DNA from: Bacteroidales bacterium
GTDB taxonomy: Bacteria; Bacteroidota; Bacteroidia; Bacteroidales; VadinHA17
Assembly (NCBI GenBank): GCA_024763075.1
Contig: JANTGF010000004.1
Span: 30,853-94,852, forward strand
DNA length: 64,000 nt
Direction: 5' to 3'
The notes under the pieces were generated by a model. The model saw nothing but the letters and a program-made list of their open reading frames with translations. It made no database searches and was not told where the DNA came from. Below are positions 53,554 through 61,699 of this stretch, in pieces (the first letter of the stretch is position 1; each line of letters starts with the position of its first letter). The position numbers were made by a program, and so were the translations under genes.

Positions 53554-54885
53554 ATGAAAGAAGTAGTTAGAATAGTAAGTGTTTTTTCAGTACTTTTAGT
53601 AAGTTCACTTACGTTTGGACAACAAAACCAGGATTATATTCCATGGACGGGAAAAGCAACTGACGGGAATGGTCATTTTCTTATTAATCAAACAATAAAT
53701 GCACAAGTTGCTCTGAAATTTGGTTCCGGAAACTCTGATATACAGTATATTGAAAATCACACAACATCTACAGATTCCAAAGGCTCTTTTAACCTGAAAA
53801 TTGGTGGTGGTAATGTTTTAGTTGGGAATTTTAAAGAACTTCCCTGGGTTTCAAAAAGATCATTTGCTGAAATTACAGTTAATGGAAACCGTATCGGAAT
53901 TTTTGAAATACATAAGAACAGAAATTTCGATAAATTTAAGAATCCTAATATAAATAATGATGTAAAACCTGGTTATAAAGGAGCACAGCTTAAAACAAAT
54001 ATTACTCCTTTATTCAGTATTAAACTGGGAAATGATGTTATTAATGCTGGTGAGGGGATCCTTTTTTTTGGGAAAAACCACAATTATACAATTAATACAA
54101 AGGATAAAGTAACACTTACAGCCGGAGAGGGACTTGAAGTAACTGGCGCCTATCCTAATTACAGAATTGAAATAAAAAAACATTACATTGGAGAACACTA
54201 TTTAGGTGGTATAATATTTTGGCTCGATGAGTCAAAACAACATGGTTTAATCGCAAAAGAATATAATGAACATGAAAAATACTCTTTTAATTATCTACGG
54301 GGTACCTGGGCTACTTTCCCATGGGAACCTTCGACTTCTATGCAACAATATTATACTTTAAAATTTGATGACCCGGGACTTAAGAAAGTGAATGCATTGG
54401 GCACACAAATTGGTTCGGGCGAATATAATACAAATATAATGGTTTCTCACGATGAATTTAATAATAAGATACATGACATAGGAGAACCCAGTTCCATCCC
54501 GGAGATACTAATTTCTAAGAATTATTTTGGTCAGTGGTATTTACCGAGTAGTAATGAATTATACTTAATATATAAACAAAGGATTGTTTTAAAGGATATT
54601 ATTCAAATTAAGAGCGAAAATCATATTTTTTGGAGTTCAACAGAAGGAGAGGATATTTGGGCTTCTCACGGGGATGGACCCAAAGGAGAGGATCTAAAAT
54701 CCGGTGAAAAATTAAAGGTAAAATTCCCAAACCCGGTATTGCTAAAACAAAAGATATTTAAAGTTGGCCCTGAAGAAATTTATACCGGAAGACCAGGAGC
54801 ATTAGCTATTGATTTTTTTACCGGGGAAACCCTGAATATTGCAAAGTATTATACATATCCTTTTGTTTTAATACGTAATTTTTAA
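53554..54885 (+). CDS. secreted protein with DUF1566-like C-terminal domain
   Basis: 443 residues with a signal peptide (MKEVVRIVSVFSVLLVSSLTFGQQ). The N-terminal half is beta-rich and resembles the first domain of Bacteroidota surface or tail-fibre-like proteins (YIPWTGKATDGNGHFLINQTINAQVALKF). The C-terminal half has the Lcl/DUF1566 pattern: YLGGIIFWLDESKQHGLIA, GQWYLPSSNELYLIYKQR, FWSSTEGED and a final PFVLIRNF. That domain is linked to adhesion in other proteins. The gene is noticeably more AT-rich than its neighbours and sits beside tRNAs and repeats, so it may be a recent acquisition. No partner genes are seen. Confidence 0.65.
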   Translation: MKEVVRIVSVFSVLLVSSLTFGQQNQDYIPWTGKATDGNGHFLINQTINAQVALKFGSGNSDIQYIENHTTSTDSKGSFNLKIGGGNVLVGNFKELPWVSKRSFAEITVNGNRIGIFEIHKNRNFDKFKNPNINNDVKPGYKGAQLKTNITPLFSIKLGNDVINAGEGILFFGKNHNYTINTKDKVTLTAGEGLEVTGAYPNYRIEIKKHYIGEHYLGGIIFWLDESKQHGLIAKEYNEHEKYSFNYLRGTWATFPWEPSTSMQQYYTLKFDDPGLKKVNALGTQIGSGEYNTNIMVSHDEFNNKIHDIGEPSSIPEILISKNYFGQWYLPSSNELYLIYKQRIVLKDIIQIKSENHIFWSSTEGEDIWASHGDGPKGEDLKSGEKLKVKFPNPVLLKQKIFKVGPEEIYTGRPGALAIDFFTGETLNIAKYYTYPFVLIRNF

Positions 54886-54891
54886 TTTATT

Positions 54892-55032
54892 ATGATAGTT
54901 AAACAAACTAACCCAACTTATAAAATCGAATTGGAACCGGACATAGATTCTCTGCAGAAATACAACCCAAATCACAAAATGAAGTACAAGAGAAAATTAA
55001 TAAGGGGTCACGGAATGGGTAAAAAGAAATAA
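54892..55032 (+). CDS. small ORF, 46 residues, basic C-terminus
   Basis: ATG 54892 to TAA 55032, beginning 6 bases after the stop of the preceding gene. It encodes MIVKQTNPTYKIELEPDIDS followed by a Lys/Arg-rich tail ending in GHGMGKKK. No signal peptide or membrane helix. No recognised family. Close spacing to the upstream gene and a plausible composition support translation, but its short length leaves doubt. Confidence 0.4.
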   Translation: MIVKQTNPTYKIELEPDIDSLQKYNPNHKMKYKRKLIRGHGMGKKK

Positions 55033-55121
55033 TTAAATTATATTTCACTTGAAAAAACAATGATGACCTCCGGAGAATTTCTGAAAACCTTGTTATTAGC
55101 TTGAGTCAAGTCATGTGTAAG

Positions 55122-55256
55122 TTGTCATTTCTCTCCGTCTATTGATGGAGAGAAATCTGCTTCAATTTAAAGATTTCTCAGTCATATTTCCCTGCTTGCA
55201 TCGCTTTCGAATAGCCATGGCAGAGCGTGGCCAGCAGGCATGCTTAGAAATGACAA
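55122..55256. repeat. 135-bp palindromic repeat with 11-bp terminal inverted repeats
   Basis: TTGTCATTTCT (55122-55132) is exactly inverted at 55246-55256. Inside, ATTTCTCTCC (55127-55136) pairs with GGAGAGAAAT (55147-55156). The motif style (GTCATTTCT ... GAGAAATCT) is common in dispersed palindromic repeats of Bacteroidota. No ORF. Confidence 0.55.
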
Positions 55257-55289
55257 ATAGTAGTACCATAATATATTTTACTTGATACC

Positions 55290-55411
55290 AGGGAGGCAGA
55301 ATTATTCACATTCCTCCTGCTGTCGGAATGCTCATGATCCTGGAGTGGGAGTAGATTCAAAACAAAAAAGCCTGTTTCGCTGCGCTCACCTTGGGCTTTT
55401 TCCATTTTCCC
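55290..55411. repeat. direct repeat copy A (pairs with 55471-55594)
   Basis: About 120 bases nearly identical to 55471-55594, including GTCGGAATGCTCATGATCCT and the terminator-like end GGGCTTTTTCCATTTTCCC. Differences are a few substitutions. Apparent minus-strand ORFs here are just two translations of the repeat. Confidence 0.75.
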
Positions 55412-55470
55412 TTCTTCAGATAACATGGGTTTGATGGATAAATTCGATAAATAGGATTGTTTTTTTACAG

Positions 55471-55594
55471 TTGGCAGGATTATTCGCATTCCTCCTATCG
55501 TCGGAATGCTCATGATCCTGGAGTGGGAGTAGATTCAAAACAAAAAAGCCTGTTTCGCTGCGCTCATCTTGGGCTTTTTCCATTTTCCCGTTTT
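55471..55594. repeat. direct repeat copy B
   Basis: Second copy of the unit at 55290-55411, 60 bases further right. Its end AAAAAAGCC...GGGCTTTTTCC resembles the tRNA-Pro terminator that follows, suggesting both copies derive from duplicated sequence downstream of tRNA-Pro. Confidence 0.75.
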
Positions 55595-55621
55595 CAAGCA
55601 AGCTTGATCCGGTCAAAATGG

Positions 55622-55652
55622 AAAAAGCCCGGCACTTTGTGCCAGGCTTTTT
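55622..55652. terminator. terminator hairpin downstream of tRNA-Pro
   Basis: AAAAAGCCCGGCAC (55622-55635) pairs with GTGCCAGGCTTTTT (55639-55652) with one mismatch, flanked by T-runs on both strands. On the minus strand it lies 8 bases beyond the tRNA-Pro 3' end. Confidence 0.75.
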
Positions 55653-55659
55653 TGTTTTG

Positions 55660-55734
55660 TCGGGGTAGCAGGATTCGAACCTGCGACCCCCTGCTCCCAA
55701 AGCAGGTGCGCTAACCGGACTGCGCTATACCCCG
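55660..55734 (-). tRNA. tRNA-Pro (anticodon TGG)
   Basis: Minus-strand cloverleaf of 75 nt: acceptor CGGGGTA/TACCCCG (perfect 7 bp), D-arm around GCGCAGTCCGGTTAGCGC, anticodon arm CCTGC-TTTGGGA-GCAGG with TGG, T-arm GCAGG-TTCGAAT-CCTGC, discriminator A at 55660. CCA is not encoded. Confidence 0.95.
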
Positions 55735-55742
55735 AAAAATAA

Positions 55743-55876
55743 GAACCTGCGACCTCCTGCTCCCAAAGCAGGTGCGCTAATCCCGAAAAAACACAAATTT
55801 TCAATTTGTTATTTTTTCGAGGATCCTCGGTTTTGTTCCAAATTATAAATTTGGACAGAACCGGGACCGGACTGCG
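55743..55876 (-). pseudogene. broken tRNA-Pro copy split by an 86-bp insertion
   Basis: 55743-55780 repeats the T-arm-to-variable/anticodon part of tRNA-Pro (one change, C to T), and 55867-55876 repeats its D-arm (CCGGACTGCG). Between them lies an 86-bp palindromic insertion exactly at the GCTAA/CCGG junction. Both acceptor strands are lost, so it cannot be functional. Confidence 0.75.
55781..55866. mobile_element. 86-bp double-hairpin palindromic insertion
   Basis: Begins TCCCG and ends CGGGA, with a central palindrome CGAGGATCCTCG (55818-55829) whose axis is the exact middle (43 + 43 bases). Each half also folds by itself: left CGAAAAAA...TTTTTTCG around CAAATT/AATTTG, right CGGTT...AACCG around CCAAATT/AATTTGG. 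It resembles REP/MITE-type elements. No ORF; no target duplication visible. Confidence 0.65.
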
Positions 55877-56080
55877 TTCCCTGTAATATTTTTTGGGAGT
55901 GCAAATGTAGAAATTATATTGTAATTAACAAAAGATCGATTAATTATGTTTATCGGGTTGAGGATTACTTTTAGTGATCCATTAAGGATGGCCTTGCAAA
56001 CCCAAATATACTTTATCAAGGTTTCTTTGTTTTTATATCCGGTCCCTTATGAAAATAAATTTTCAACGCTCTCTCCCATA

Positions 56081-56110
56081 AAAACAAAACACCACGCGAT
56101 GCGTGGTGTT
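56081..56110 (-). terminator. terminator downstream of tRNA-Ser
   Basis: AACACCACGC (56088-56097) pairs perfectly with GCGTGGTGTT (56101-56110); on the minus strand it is followed by TTGTTTTT. It lies 12 bases past the tRNA-Ser 3' end. Confidence 0.8.
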
Positions 56111-56121
56111 GTTTGGGTTTT

Positions 56122-56209
<88 letters not shown>

Positions 56210-56350
56210 AATAGGATTATGTATTATAAAATAGAATTTCAAATATGTTTAAGAACGAGATTTGCAGTATTACTTTTTCTGTAAATTAAAGCGGGGCAAA
56301 AATATAAAATTCAGGAACAAACTCAAAACATCAATCGCTATTTATTAAAA

Positions 56351-56378
56351 GAAAATGCCGGAAACTTCCGGCATTTTC
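56351..56378 (-). terminator. terminator after floA
   Basis: GAAAATGCCGGAA (56351-56363) pairs with TTCCGGCATTTTC (56366-56378); on the minus strand it is followed by TTTTAATAAA. It lies 20 bases past the floA stop (56398). Confidence 0.75.
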
Positions 56379-56397
56379 ATCAAACAGAACTTATTTC

Positions 56398-57375
56398 TTA
56401 TTTTTTGTCCTCCGGGCCCGACTTGGAAATAGAATCTCTCATTGAAGTGTCAGATTCGATATTTTTCATTTTCAGATAATCCATGATGCCAAGGTTTCCT
56501 GCCCGGAATGCATCAGCCATAGCAAGTGGTACCTGTACTTCTGCTTCAATAACTTTTGCTCTAGCTTCCTGTGCTTTTGCTTTCATTTCCTGCTCAAGGG
56601 CAACTGCCATTGCTCTACGTTCTTCTGCTTTTGCCTGAGCGATATTTTTATCGGCATTGGCCTGATCCATCTGAAGTACCGCACCAATGTTTTTCCCAAT
56701 GTCAATATCTGCAATATCTATGGAGAGGATTTCAAATGCAGTTCCTGAATCCAGCCCTTTTCCCAAAACAGTCTTGGATATGGAATCAGGGTTCTCAAGT
56801 ACAGCCTTATGGGAATGGGAAGACCCGATGGAAGAAACAATGCCTTCACCCACTCTTGCTAAAACGGTTTCTTCACCGGCACCACCAACAAGTTGCTGTA
56901 TATTTGCACGTACTGTTACCCTTGCTTTGGCAATGAGCTGGATACCATCCTTGGCTACTGCTGTAACACTCGGAGTATCAATAATTTTTGGTACAACTGA
57001 CATCTGAACGGCATCCAGTACATCCCTTCCGGCCAGGTCTATTGCTGTAGCCATCCGGAAAGACAAGTCCATGTTTGCTTTTGCCGCAGATACCAGTGCA
57101 TGAACCACCTGCTGTACATGACCTCCGGCCAGATAGTGTGCTTCCAGGTCATCCCGGACAAGGTGTACACCTGCTTTCGTTCCTTCAATCATAGCATTCA
57201 CAATGATGCTGGGAGGTACTTTTCTCCATCTCATGAAAACAAGCTGAAGAAGCGATATCCGTACTCCGGATACCAGAGCCCTGAACCATAGTCCAACCGG
57301 GATAAAGTAAAATATGATCCATAAGAAAATAAGGACCACTACAATTATTACAATGTAAATTCCTGTTCCTGCCAT
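56398..57375 (-). CDS. floA: flotillin-like protein FloA
   Basis: 325 residues of the bacterial flotillin FloA/YqfA family. Two closely spaced hydrophobic segments near the N-terminus ([21 protein letters not shown] and [16 protein letters not shown]) anchor it to the inner membrane. A SPFH-like domain (about 60-230) and an Ala/Glu/Lys-rich coiled coil ([20 protein letters not shown]) follow. The family organises membrane microdomains. Pairing with an NfeD-type protein, as here (6-base gap), is the usual arrangement. Last gene of a tight leftward operon. Confidence 0.95.
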   Translation of the reverse strand: MAGTGIYIVIIVVVLIFLWIIFYFIPVGLWFRALVSGVRISLLQLVFMRWRKVPPSIIVNAMIEGTKAGVHLVRDDLEAHYLAGGHVQQVVHALVSAAKANMDLSFRMATAIDLAGRDVLDAVQMSVVPKIIDTPSVTAVAKDGIQLIAKARVTVRANIQQLVGGAGEETVLARVGEGIVSSIGSSHSHKAVLENPDSISKTVLGKGLDSGTAFEILSIDIADIDIGKNIGAVLQMDQANADKNIAQAKAEERRAMAVALEQEMKAKAQEARAKVIEAEVQVPLAMADAFRAGNLGIMDYLKMKNIESDTSMRDSISKSGPEDKK

Positions 57376-57381
57376 TTTGTA

Positions 57382-57864
57382 TTATTTATTTGGTTCAACA
57401 ATTATTTTTTTTCCTGCAATTTTAGTGATAACAATATCTGTGCCTTCATCAATAAGCATGTTTAAGGCTTGTGCTTCATAATACTGCCCGTTTATCATGA
57501 CTTTTCCTATTGGATTCAGTCTGGTGATGCTTATGCCGGTATCACCAATATTTAACTTTCCCCCTTTTTCTTCAATGCTGTTTACTTTACCTTCAATTTT
57601 TGTATTTAGCATTACTTTCTTCCAGGTTTTTGATTTAAGGACCAACACCAGCGTAATTACAGAAAGGACTACAGTGGAAGCTAAAATAATATTTCCAATG
57701 GTTACTCCATGGTAGGTGTAACCCAGAATTACCCCACCAATCATTAAAACAGCCCCCACAATTCCTGCAATACCAACCCCCGGAATAAGTAGGAATTCGA
57801 TTATAAATAACAAAATTCCAAGTAAAATAAGTATAATAATTAAGGTAACAGACATTTGTTTCAA
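57382..57864 (-). CDS. NfeD-family membrane protein (short form)
   Basis: 160 residues: about four N-terminal helices (IILILLGILLFIIEFLLIPGVGIAGIVGAVLMIGGVILG region) and a C-terminal OB-fold NfeD domain (IEGKVNSIEEKGGKLNIGDTGISITRLNPIGKVMINGQYYEAQA). It partners FloA in microdomains; the protease domain of long NfeD proteins is absent. Gaps to clpS and floA are 8 and 6 bases. Confidence 0.92.
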   Translation of the reverse strand: MKQMSVTLIIILILLGILLFIIEFLLIPGVGIAGIVGAVLMIGGVILGYTYHGVTIGNIILASTVVLSVITLVLVLKSKTWKKVMLNTKIEGKVNSIEEKGGKLNIGDTGISITRLNPIGKVMINGQYYEAQALNMLIDEGTDIVITKIAGKKIIVEPNK

Positions 57865-57872
57865 ATATTAGT

Positions 57873-58142
57873 TTAGTCGATGGTTACTTCCAGCTCCCGT
57901 TTTATCAGCCTGTCTTTCATTTGTTTCAAGATGGGAAAAGGACCCTCTTTTACAGCACATTTACCTTTGAAGTGAATGAGCATGGTACATTGTTCTGCCT
58001 GTACTGTTGTATGATTACAAACATCAACAAGCGCATCTATTACATAATCAAAAGTATGGATATCATCATTATGAAGTATCAGAAATTTCTTTTCGTCACT
58101 TCTCAGTAAATATTTTTCGCTTAATTCAGACTTTTCTTTCAT
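57873..58142 (-). CDS. clpS: ATP-dependent Clp protease adaptor ClpS
   Basis: 89 residues, slightly short for the family because the flexible N-terminus is brief. Core motifs are clear: LILHNDDIHTFDYVIDAL (substrate-pocket Asn-Asp-Asp and Met/Ile gate) and EQCTMLIHFKGKCAVKEGPF. ClpS brings N-degron substrates to ClpA or, in Bacteroidota, another Clp ATPase. Its place inside an envelope operon (SPOR, NfeD, FloA) is notable. Clp ATPase or protease genes are not in the window. Confidence 0.92.
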   Translation of the reverse strand: MKEKSELSEKYLLRSDEKKFLILHNDDIHTFDYVIDALVDVCNHTTVQAEQCTMLIHFKGKCAVKEGPFPILKQMKDRLIKRELEVTID

Positions 58143-58151
58143 TTTTTGTTA

Positions 58152-59942
58152 CTATTTCCTGCTTAATACCCGAATCGCTTCGTCCAACGGGATTTTTTGA
58201 TTTCCGCTTAGTGCAATAACGTATGCACCTTCAAGTCCGTTTTCAATCAGCCTGTTTTTTAAAGCAACGGTCTTTTCAAAGTTATAAAATTTTCCAATTG
58301 AATAAACATATAAGCCATTTTTATTCTGAAAAAATGTTACAGGTTCATTTTCAGAGTGTAAGCGGATCTGACTCATCCTTTTTTCAGGTACCTTATTGTG
58401 AAATGCACCAATCTGTACAGCTAAAAAAACATTCTTATACATATCAGTTGGTTGTTTTTTTACCAGAGGAACCGATACTTCATTAACCTTACGGTAATTT
58501 TTCTCCTCAACTGTTTCATTTTCCAGTTTGCGGGCTTCTTTTACAGATATTTTTTTCTGATCAAGGTAGGAAATAATAAATGCATCTTTAAATCCGAGTT
58601 TATGAACTGTGTCAACTGCCGGTAAAGCATCCTGATATGATGAAAATATCCCTGCAAAAAACCGGAGGTTCTGAGAGGAAGGAATAGTTTCTGCACTTAT
58701 GGGCCGGATGCCTTTGAAAAATGATTTGGAAGGGATCTTCTGGTAAACTCCGATCTGGATTTTGTAAATTACACCCGAGGGTAAGGGTTTATCAACCGGG
58801 ATGGTATAATTACCTGTATTTTCAGAAGTGGTAACCATAAACTGATTCGTTTGCACCGGTGTATTTGTTTGGGGCGTTTGTTTTTCCTCCCGGACGATGG
58901 AGACAACGGGCTTTTTATCCATCTGTGATGGGCCGGATGATGCTGAATTTATTACAGAGAAGATTCCGGAATAGGTGCCAATGGCTTTCTTTTGTGTTTC
59001 AACTGCCAGCAAGGCATATGTGTTGGATTCACCTAATAGATCGAATTGCTTTTCTTTGTTTGCAGTGCTTTCAGCTTCTTTTAAAAGTTCAAAGGATTTT
59101 TTATAGCTTCGGGCTGCATTGTTTTTGTAATTAAGGATTATTTTCTGATTTCCCTTTTTAGTATCCAGCGTAATCCGGTTAATAATACCGGAGTTTATCT
59201 TATACTTGCCTGTATATACTTTTTGAAAACTGAGGAATGCTTTGTTCTCCATGTTTCTGATCTTCAGATTCAGGTTTTCGATCTGACTTTTTAATGTTTC
59301 ATTCTCTCCCCGGTCCTGGGAAGTATTGGTTAAAATTTCCAACTGGTTTTTCTCTTTTTTCAGCATCGCGATTTCCTGCATCATGCTATTTCCATCCGAA
59401 TAAAAAGGTTCTAGAGAATACAGTTCTTTCCATTCTGCTGGTGTTAAAATTGAACTAACAGCAGGGAGTTTGTAAAAAGCATCGCTGTAAACCGAAATCT
59501 CCGCCAGTCTTTCCTGTTGATCCGTCAGATCAATATTGTTTTTTAATGCTCTGGTTTTTTCAAAATATTGATCTGCATATTTCTGATATTCAGTCTGTTG
59601 TTGTTCAAGATTTAATATTTTTTTTTCCAGTAATGCTTTTTCTTCAGTATTGGTTTCAGTCGATAGTTCATTTCTTAAGATTCTGATAATTTTCAGGGTT
59701 GAGTCCGCGCGGTTCTGATAAAATTTAGCCTTTTCATAGATTTGATGATATTCATCCTTTTTATTTTTGTCTGATTTTTGCGGGTTTGTCTGTGCGGTTG
59801 TGTATCCTGAAAAAAGAAAGAGGAAAATAATAATTTCGATGAACAGGAACTTTATATGGCTGAAACGAAGGATGCATTTTCCTGCAGGATAAAGACATTG
59901 ATAAGCAGGGATATTTTTTACGTAATGATTATGAAAAACCAT
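58152..59942 (-). CDS. large coiled-coil protein with two SPOR-like domains
   Basis: 596 residues. A hydrophobic segment (IKFLFIEIIIFLFLFSGYTTA) near residue 30 is probably a signal; the real start may lie a little downstream of the first Met at 59942. Residues about 55-300 are helical and Gln/Glu/Lys-rich, likely coiled coil. Two SPOR-type repeats follow: IYKIQIGVYQKIPSKSFFKGI ... FAGIFSSYQDALPAVDTVHKLGF (about 390-465) and FLAVQIGAFHNKVPEKR ... YSIGKFYNFEKTVALKNRLIENGLEGA (about 505-585). SPOR domains bind denuded peptidoglycan, so a role at the cell wall or division site is likely. First gene of the operon with clpS (9-base gap). Confidence 0.75.
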   Translation of the reverse strand: MVFHNHYVKNIPAYQCLYPAGKCILRFSHIKFLFIEIIIFLFLFSGYTTAQTNPQKSDKNKKDEYHQIYEKAKFYQNRADSTLKIIRILRNELSTETNTEEKALLEKKILNLEQQQTEYQKYADQYFEKTRALKNNIDLTDQQERLAEISVYSDAFYKLPAVSSILTPAEWKELYSLEPFYSDGNSMMQEIAMLKKEKNQLEILTNTSQDRGENETLKSQIENLNLKIRNMENKAFLSFQKVYTGKYKINSGIINRITLDTKKGNQKIILNYKNNAARSYKKSFELLKEAESTANKEKQFDLLGESNTYALLAVETQKKAIGTYSGIFSVINSASSGPSQMDKKPVVSIVREEKQTPQTNTPVQTNQFMVTTSENTGNYTIPVDKPLPSGVIYKIQIGVYQKIPSKSFFKGIRPISAETIPSSQNLRFFAGIFSSYQDALPAVDTVHKLGFKDAFIISYLDQKKISVKEARKLENETVEEKNYRKVNEVSVPLVKKQPTDMYKNVFLAVQIGAFHNKVPEKRMSQIRLHSENEPVTFFQNKNGLYVYSIGKFYNFEKTVALKNRLIENGLEGAYVIALSGNQKIPLDEAIRVLSRK

Positions 59943-60054
59943 AAATTGATTTTTATAAAATTAAATGTTTATAAACTTATTAAAAGTTGTTTAATATTTT
60001 CTCGATTTTTAGATCAAACTTTGTAATTTTACAAAAAAACATAAAAAAAATATA

Positions 60055-60516
60055 ATGAAGCTAAAAGAAGGAAAAAAAGCACCTGAGTTTGAAGGGGTGA
60101 CTCAAGACGGTTCAGTTTGTAAATTAGATGATTATAAAGGGAAAAAGTTAATTTTATTTTTTTATCCCAAAGATATGACCCCGGGGTGTACAGCAGAAGC
60201 GTGTAACCTTAGGGATCACTATAAAGATTTAAAATTAAAAGGTTTTGAGTTACTGGGTGTGAGCCCTGACAGTGTGGAAAGACACCGGAGGTTTGCCGAA
60301 AAGTATGAGTTGCCGTTTCCCCTGATTGCAGATGAAGAAAAAAAAGTACTTAAGGATTATGGAGTATGGGGTGAAAAGAAACTTTACGGAAGAACTTACA
60401 TGGGTGTAAACCGTACAACATTTGTTATGGATGAAAACGGGATTATTCTTAAGATTTTCCCGAAAGTAAAAACAAAAGATCATACTGCCCAGATTTTATC
60501 GGAAATGGGCATGTAA
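60055..60516 (+). CDS. bcp: thioredoxin-dependent thiol peroxidase (BCP/PrxQ)
   Basis: 153 residues, reducing H2O2 and alkyl hydroperoxides in the cytoplasm. Peroxidatic Cys45 in FYPKDMTPGCTAEACNLRD with resolving Cys50 five residues later is the BCP/PrxQ arrangement. NRTTFVMDENGIILKIFPKVK is the usual C-terminal part. Divergent from the SPOR operon across 112 AT-rich bases and upstream of recA. Confidence 0.95.
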   Translation: MKLKEGKKAPEFEGVTQDGSVCKLDDYKGKKLILFFYPKDMTPGCTAEACNLRDHYKDLKLKGFELLGVSPDSVERHRRFAEKYELPFPLIADEEKKVLKDYGVWGEKKLYGRTYMGVNRTTFVMDENGIILKIFPKVKTKDHTAQILSEMGM

Positions 60517-60579
60517 GGATTATTGGAACCTGGAAGACGGGTTTTAAAAGCAGAATTTTAAACTTTCAAAATTATATTT

Positions 60580-61587
60580 ATGGCTAAGGAAAAAGTGGAA
60601 ATTAATAAAGAGAAATTAAAGGCTTTACAGCTTACAACAGATAAAATTGTAAAAGATTTTGGTCGCGGTTCAATTATGAAGCTGGGTGACCACGTTGTGG
60701 AAAATGTACCGGCTATTTCCAGCGGATCCATTGCATTGGATCTTGCGCTGGGTGTTAAAGGTTATCCCAGAGGAAGGGTTGTGGAGATTTATGGCCCGGA
60801 ATCATCGGGAAAAACAACACTGGCTTTGCATGCCATTGCCGAAGCTCAGAAAGCAGGGGGTATTGCAGCCTTTATTGATGCGGAACATGCCTTTGACAGA
60901 TATTATGCCGAGCAATTGGGTGTGGATGTTGAGAATATGCTGATTTCGCAACCTGATAACGGAGAACAGGCACTGGAAATTACCGATCATCTGATACGCT
61001 CAGGAGCACTGGATATTATTGTGATTGACTCGGTGGCGGCACTTACTCCCAGAGCTGAAATTGAAGGGGAAATGGGAGATTCCAGTGTGGGACTTCAGGC
61101 CAGACTTATGTCTAAGGCTTTACGTAAATTAACTGCCAATATAAGTAAAACAAATACCACCTGTATTTTTATTAATCAATTGCGCGAGAAAATAGGGGTG
61201 ATGTTTGGGAATCCGGAAACCACCACAGGAGGAAATGCTCTTAAGTTCTACTCTTCTGTAAGGCTGGATATCAGAAGGGTTGGACAAATTAAGGAAGGAG
61301 ATCAGGTGAAGGGTAACCGGACCAGGGTGAAAGTTGTTAAAAATAAACTGGCACCACCATTCCGTAAAGCGGAGTTTGATATTGTTTATGGTACAGGAAT
61401 CTCTTTAACGGGTGAGGTAATTGACCTCGGTGTAGAACAAGGAATTATTAAAAAAAGTGGTTCGTGGTTTAGCTATGGTGATACAAAGTTAGGACAGGGC
61501 CGGGAAGGAGTGAAACTGATTCTGGAGGATAATCCTGAATTACTGGAAGAACTTAAAACCAGGATAGAGGAAGATTCCAGGTCTTAA
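60580..61587 (+). CDS. recA: recombinase RecA
   Basis: 335 residues. Walker [10 protein letters not shown] (72-80), FIDAEHAFD, Walker B region [24 protein letters not shown], the L2 loop [34 protein letters not shown]. Catalyses strand exchange and SOS co-proteolysis. Short acidic C-terminal tail. A terminator follows. Confidence 0.98.
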   Translation: MAKEKVEINKEKLKALQLTTDKIVKDFGRGSIMKLGDHVVENVPAISSGSIALDLALGVKGYPRGRVVEIYGPESSGKTTLALHAIAEAQKAGGIAAFIDAEHAFDRYYAEQLGVDVENMLISQPDNGEQALEITDHLIRSGALDIIVIDSVAALTPRAEIEGEMGDSSVGLQARLMSKALRKLTANISKTNTTCIFINQLREKIGVMFGNPETTTGGNALKFYSSVRLDIRRVGQIKEGDQVKGNRTRVKVVKNKLAPPFRKAEFDIVYGTGISLTGEVIDLGVEQGIIKKSGSWFSYGDTKLGQGREGVKLILEDNPELLEELKTRIEEDSRS

Positions 61588-61615
61588 CAAGTTTTAAAAT
61601 TTACTTATATGATTT

Positions 61616-61655
61616 AAAAAAACCGGAGATCGGCTTGCTGGGTTTCCGGTTTTTA
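61616..61655 (+). terminator. intrinsic terminator after recA
   Basis: AAAAACCGGA (61617-61626 region) pairs with TCCGGTTTTT (61645-61654), about 18-base loop with minor internal pairing, flanked by A- and T-runs. Confidence 0.75.
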
Positions 61656-61699
61656 AATTTTCAACCATTTGATTCTGTATAAACCTTAAAATATCTGTC

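Noticed and set aside
55290-55594. Possible CRISPR array from the direct repeats
   Set aside because: Only two copies of about 120 bases with an ordinary spacing; no short regular repeats and no cas genes.
55244-55804. Minus-strand ORFs with similar protein ends
   Set aside because: They are translations of the direct repeats and of the antisense of tRNA-Pro, without start context or composition of real genes.
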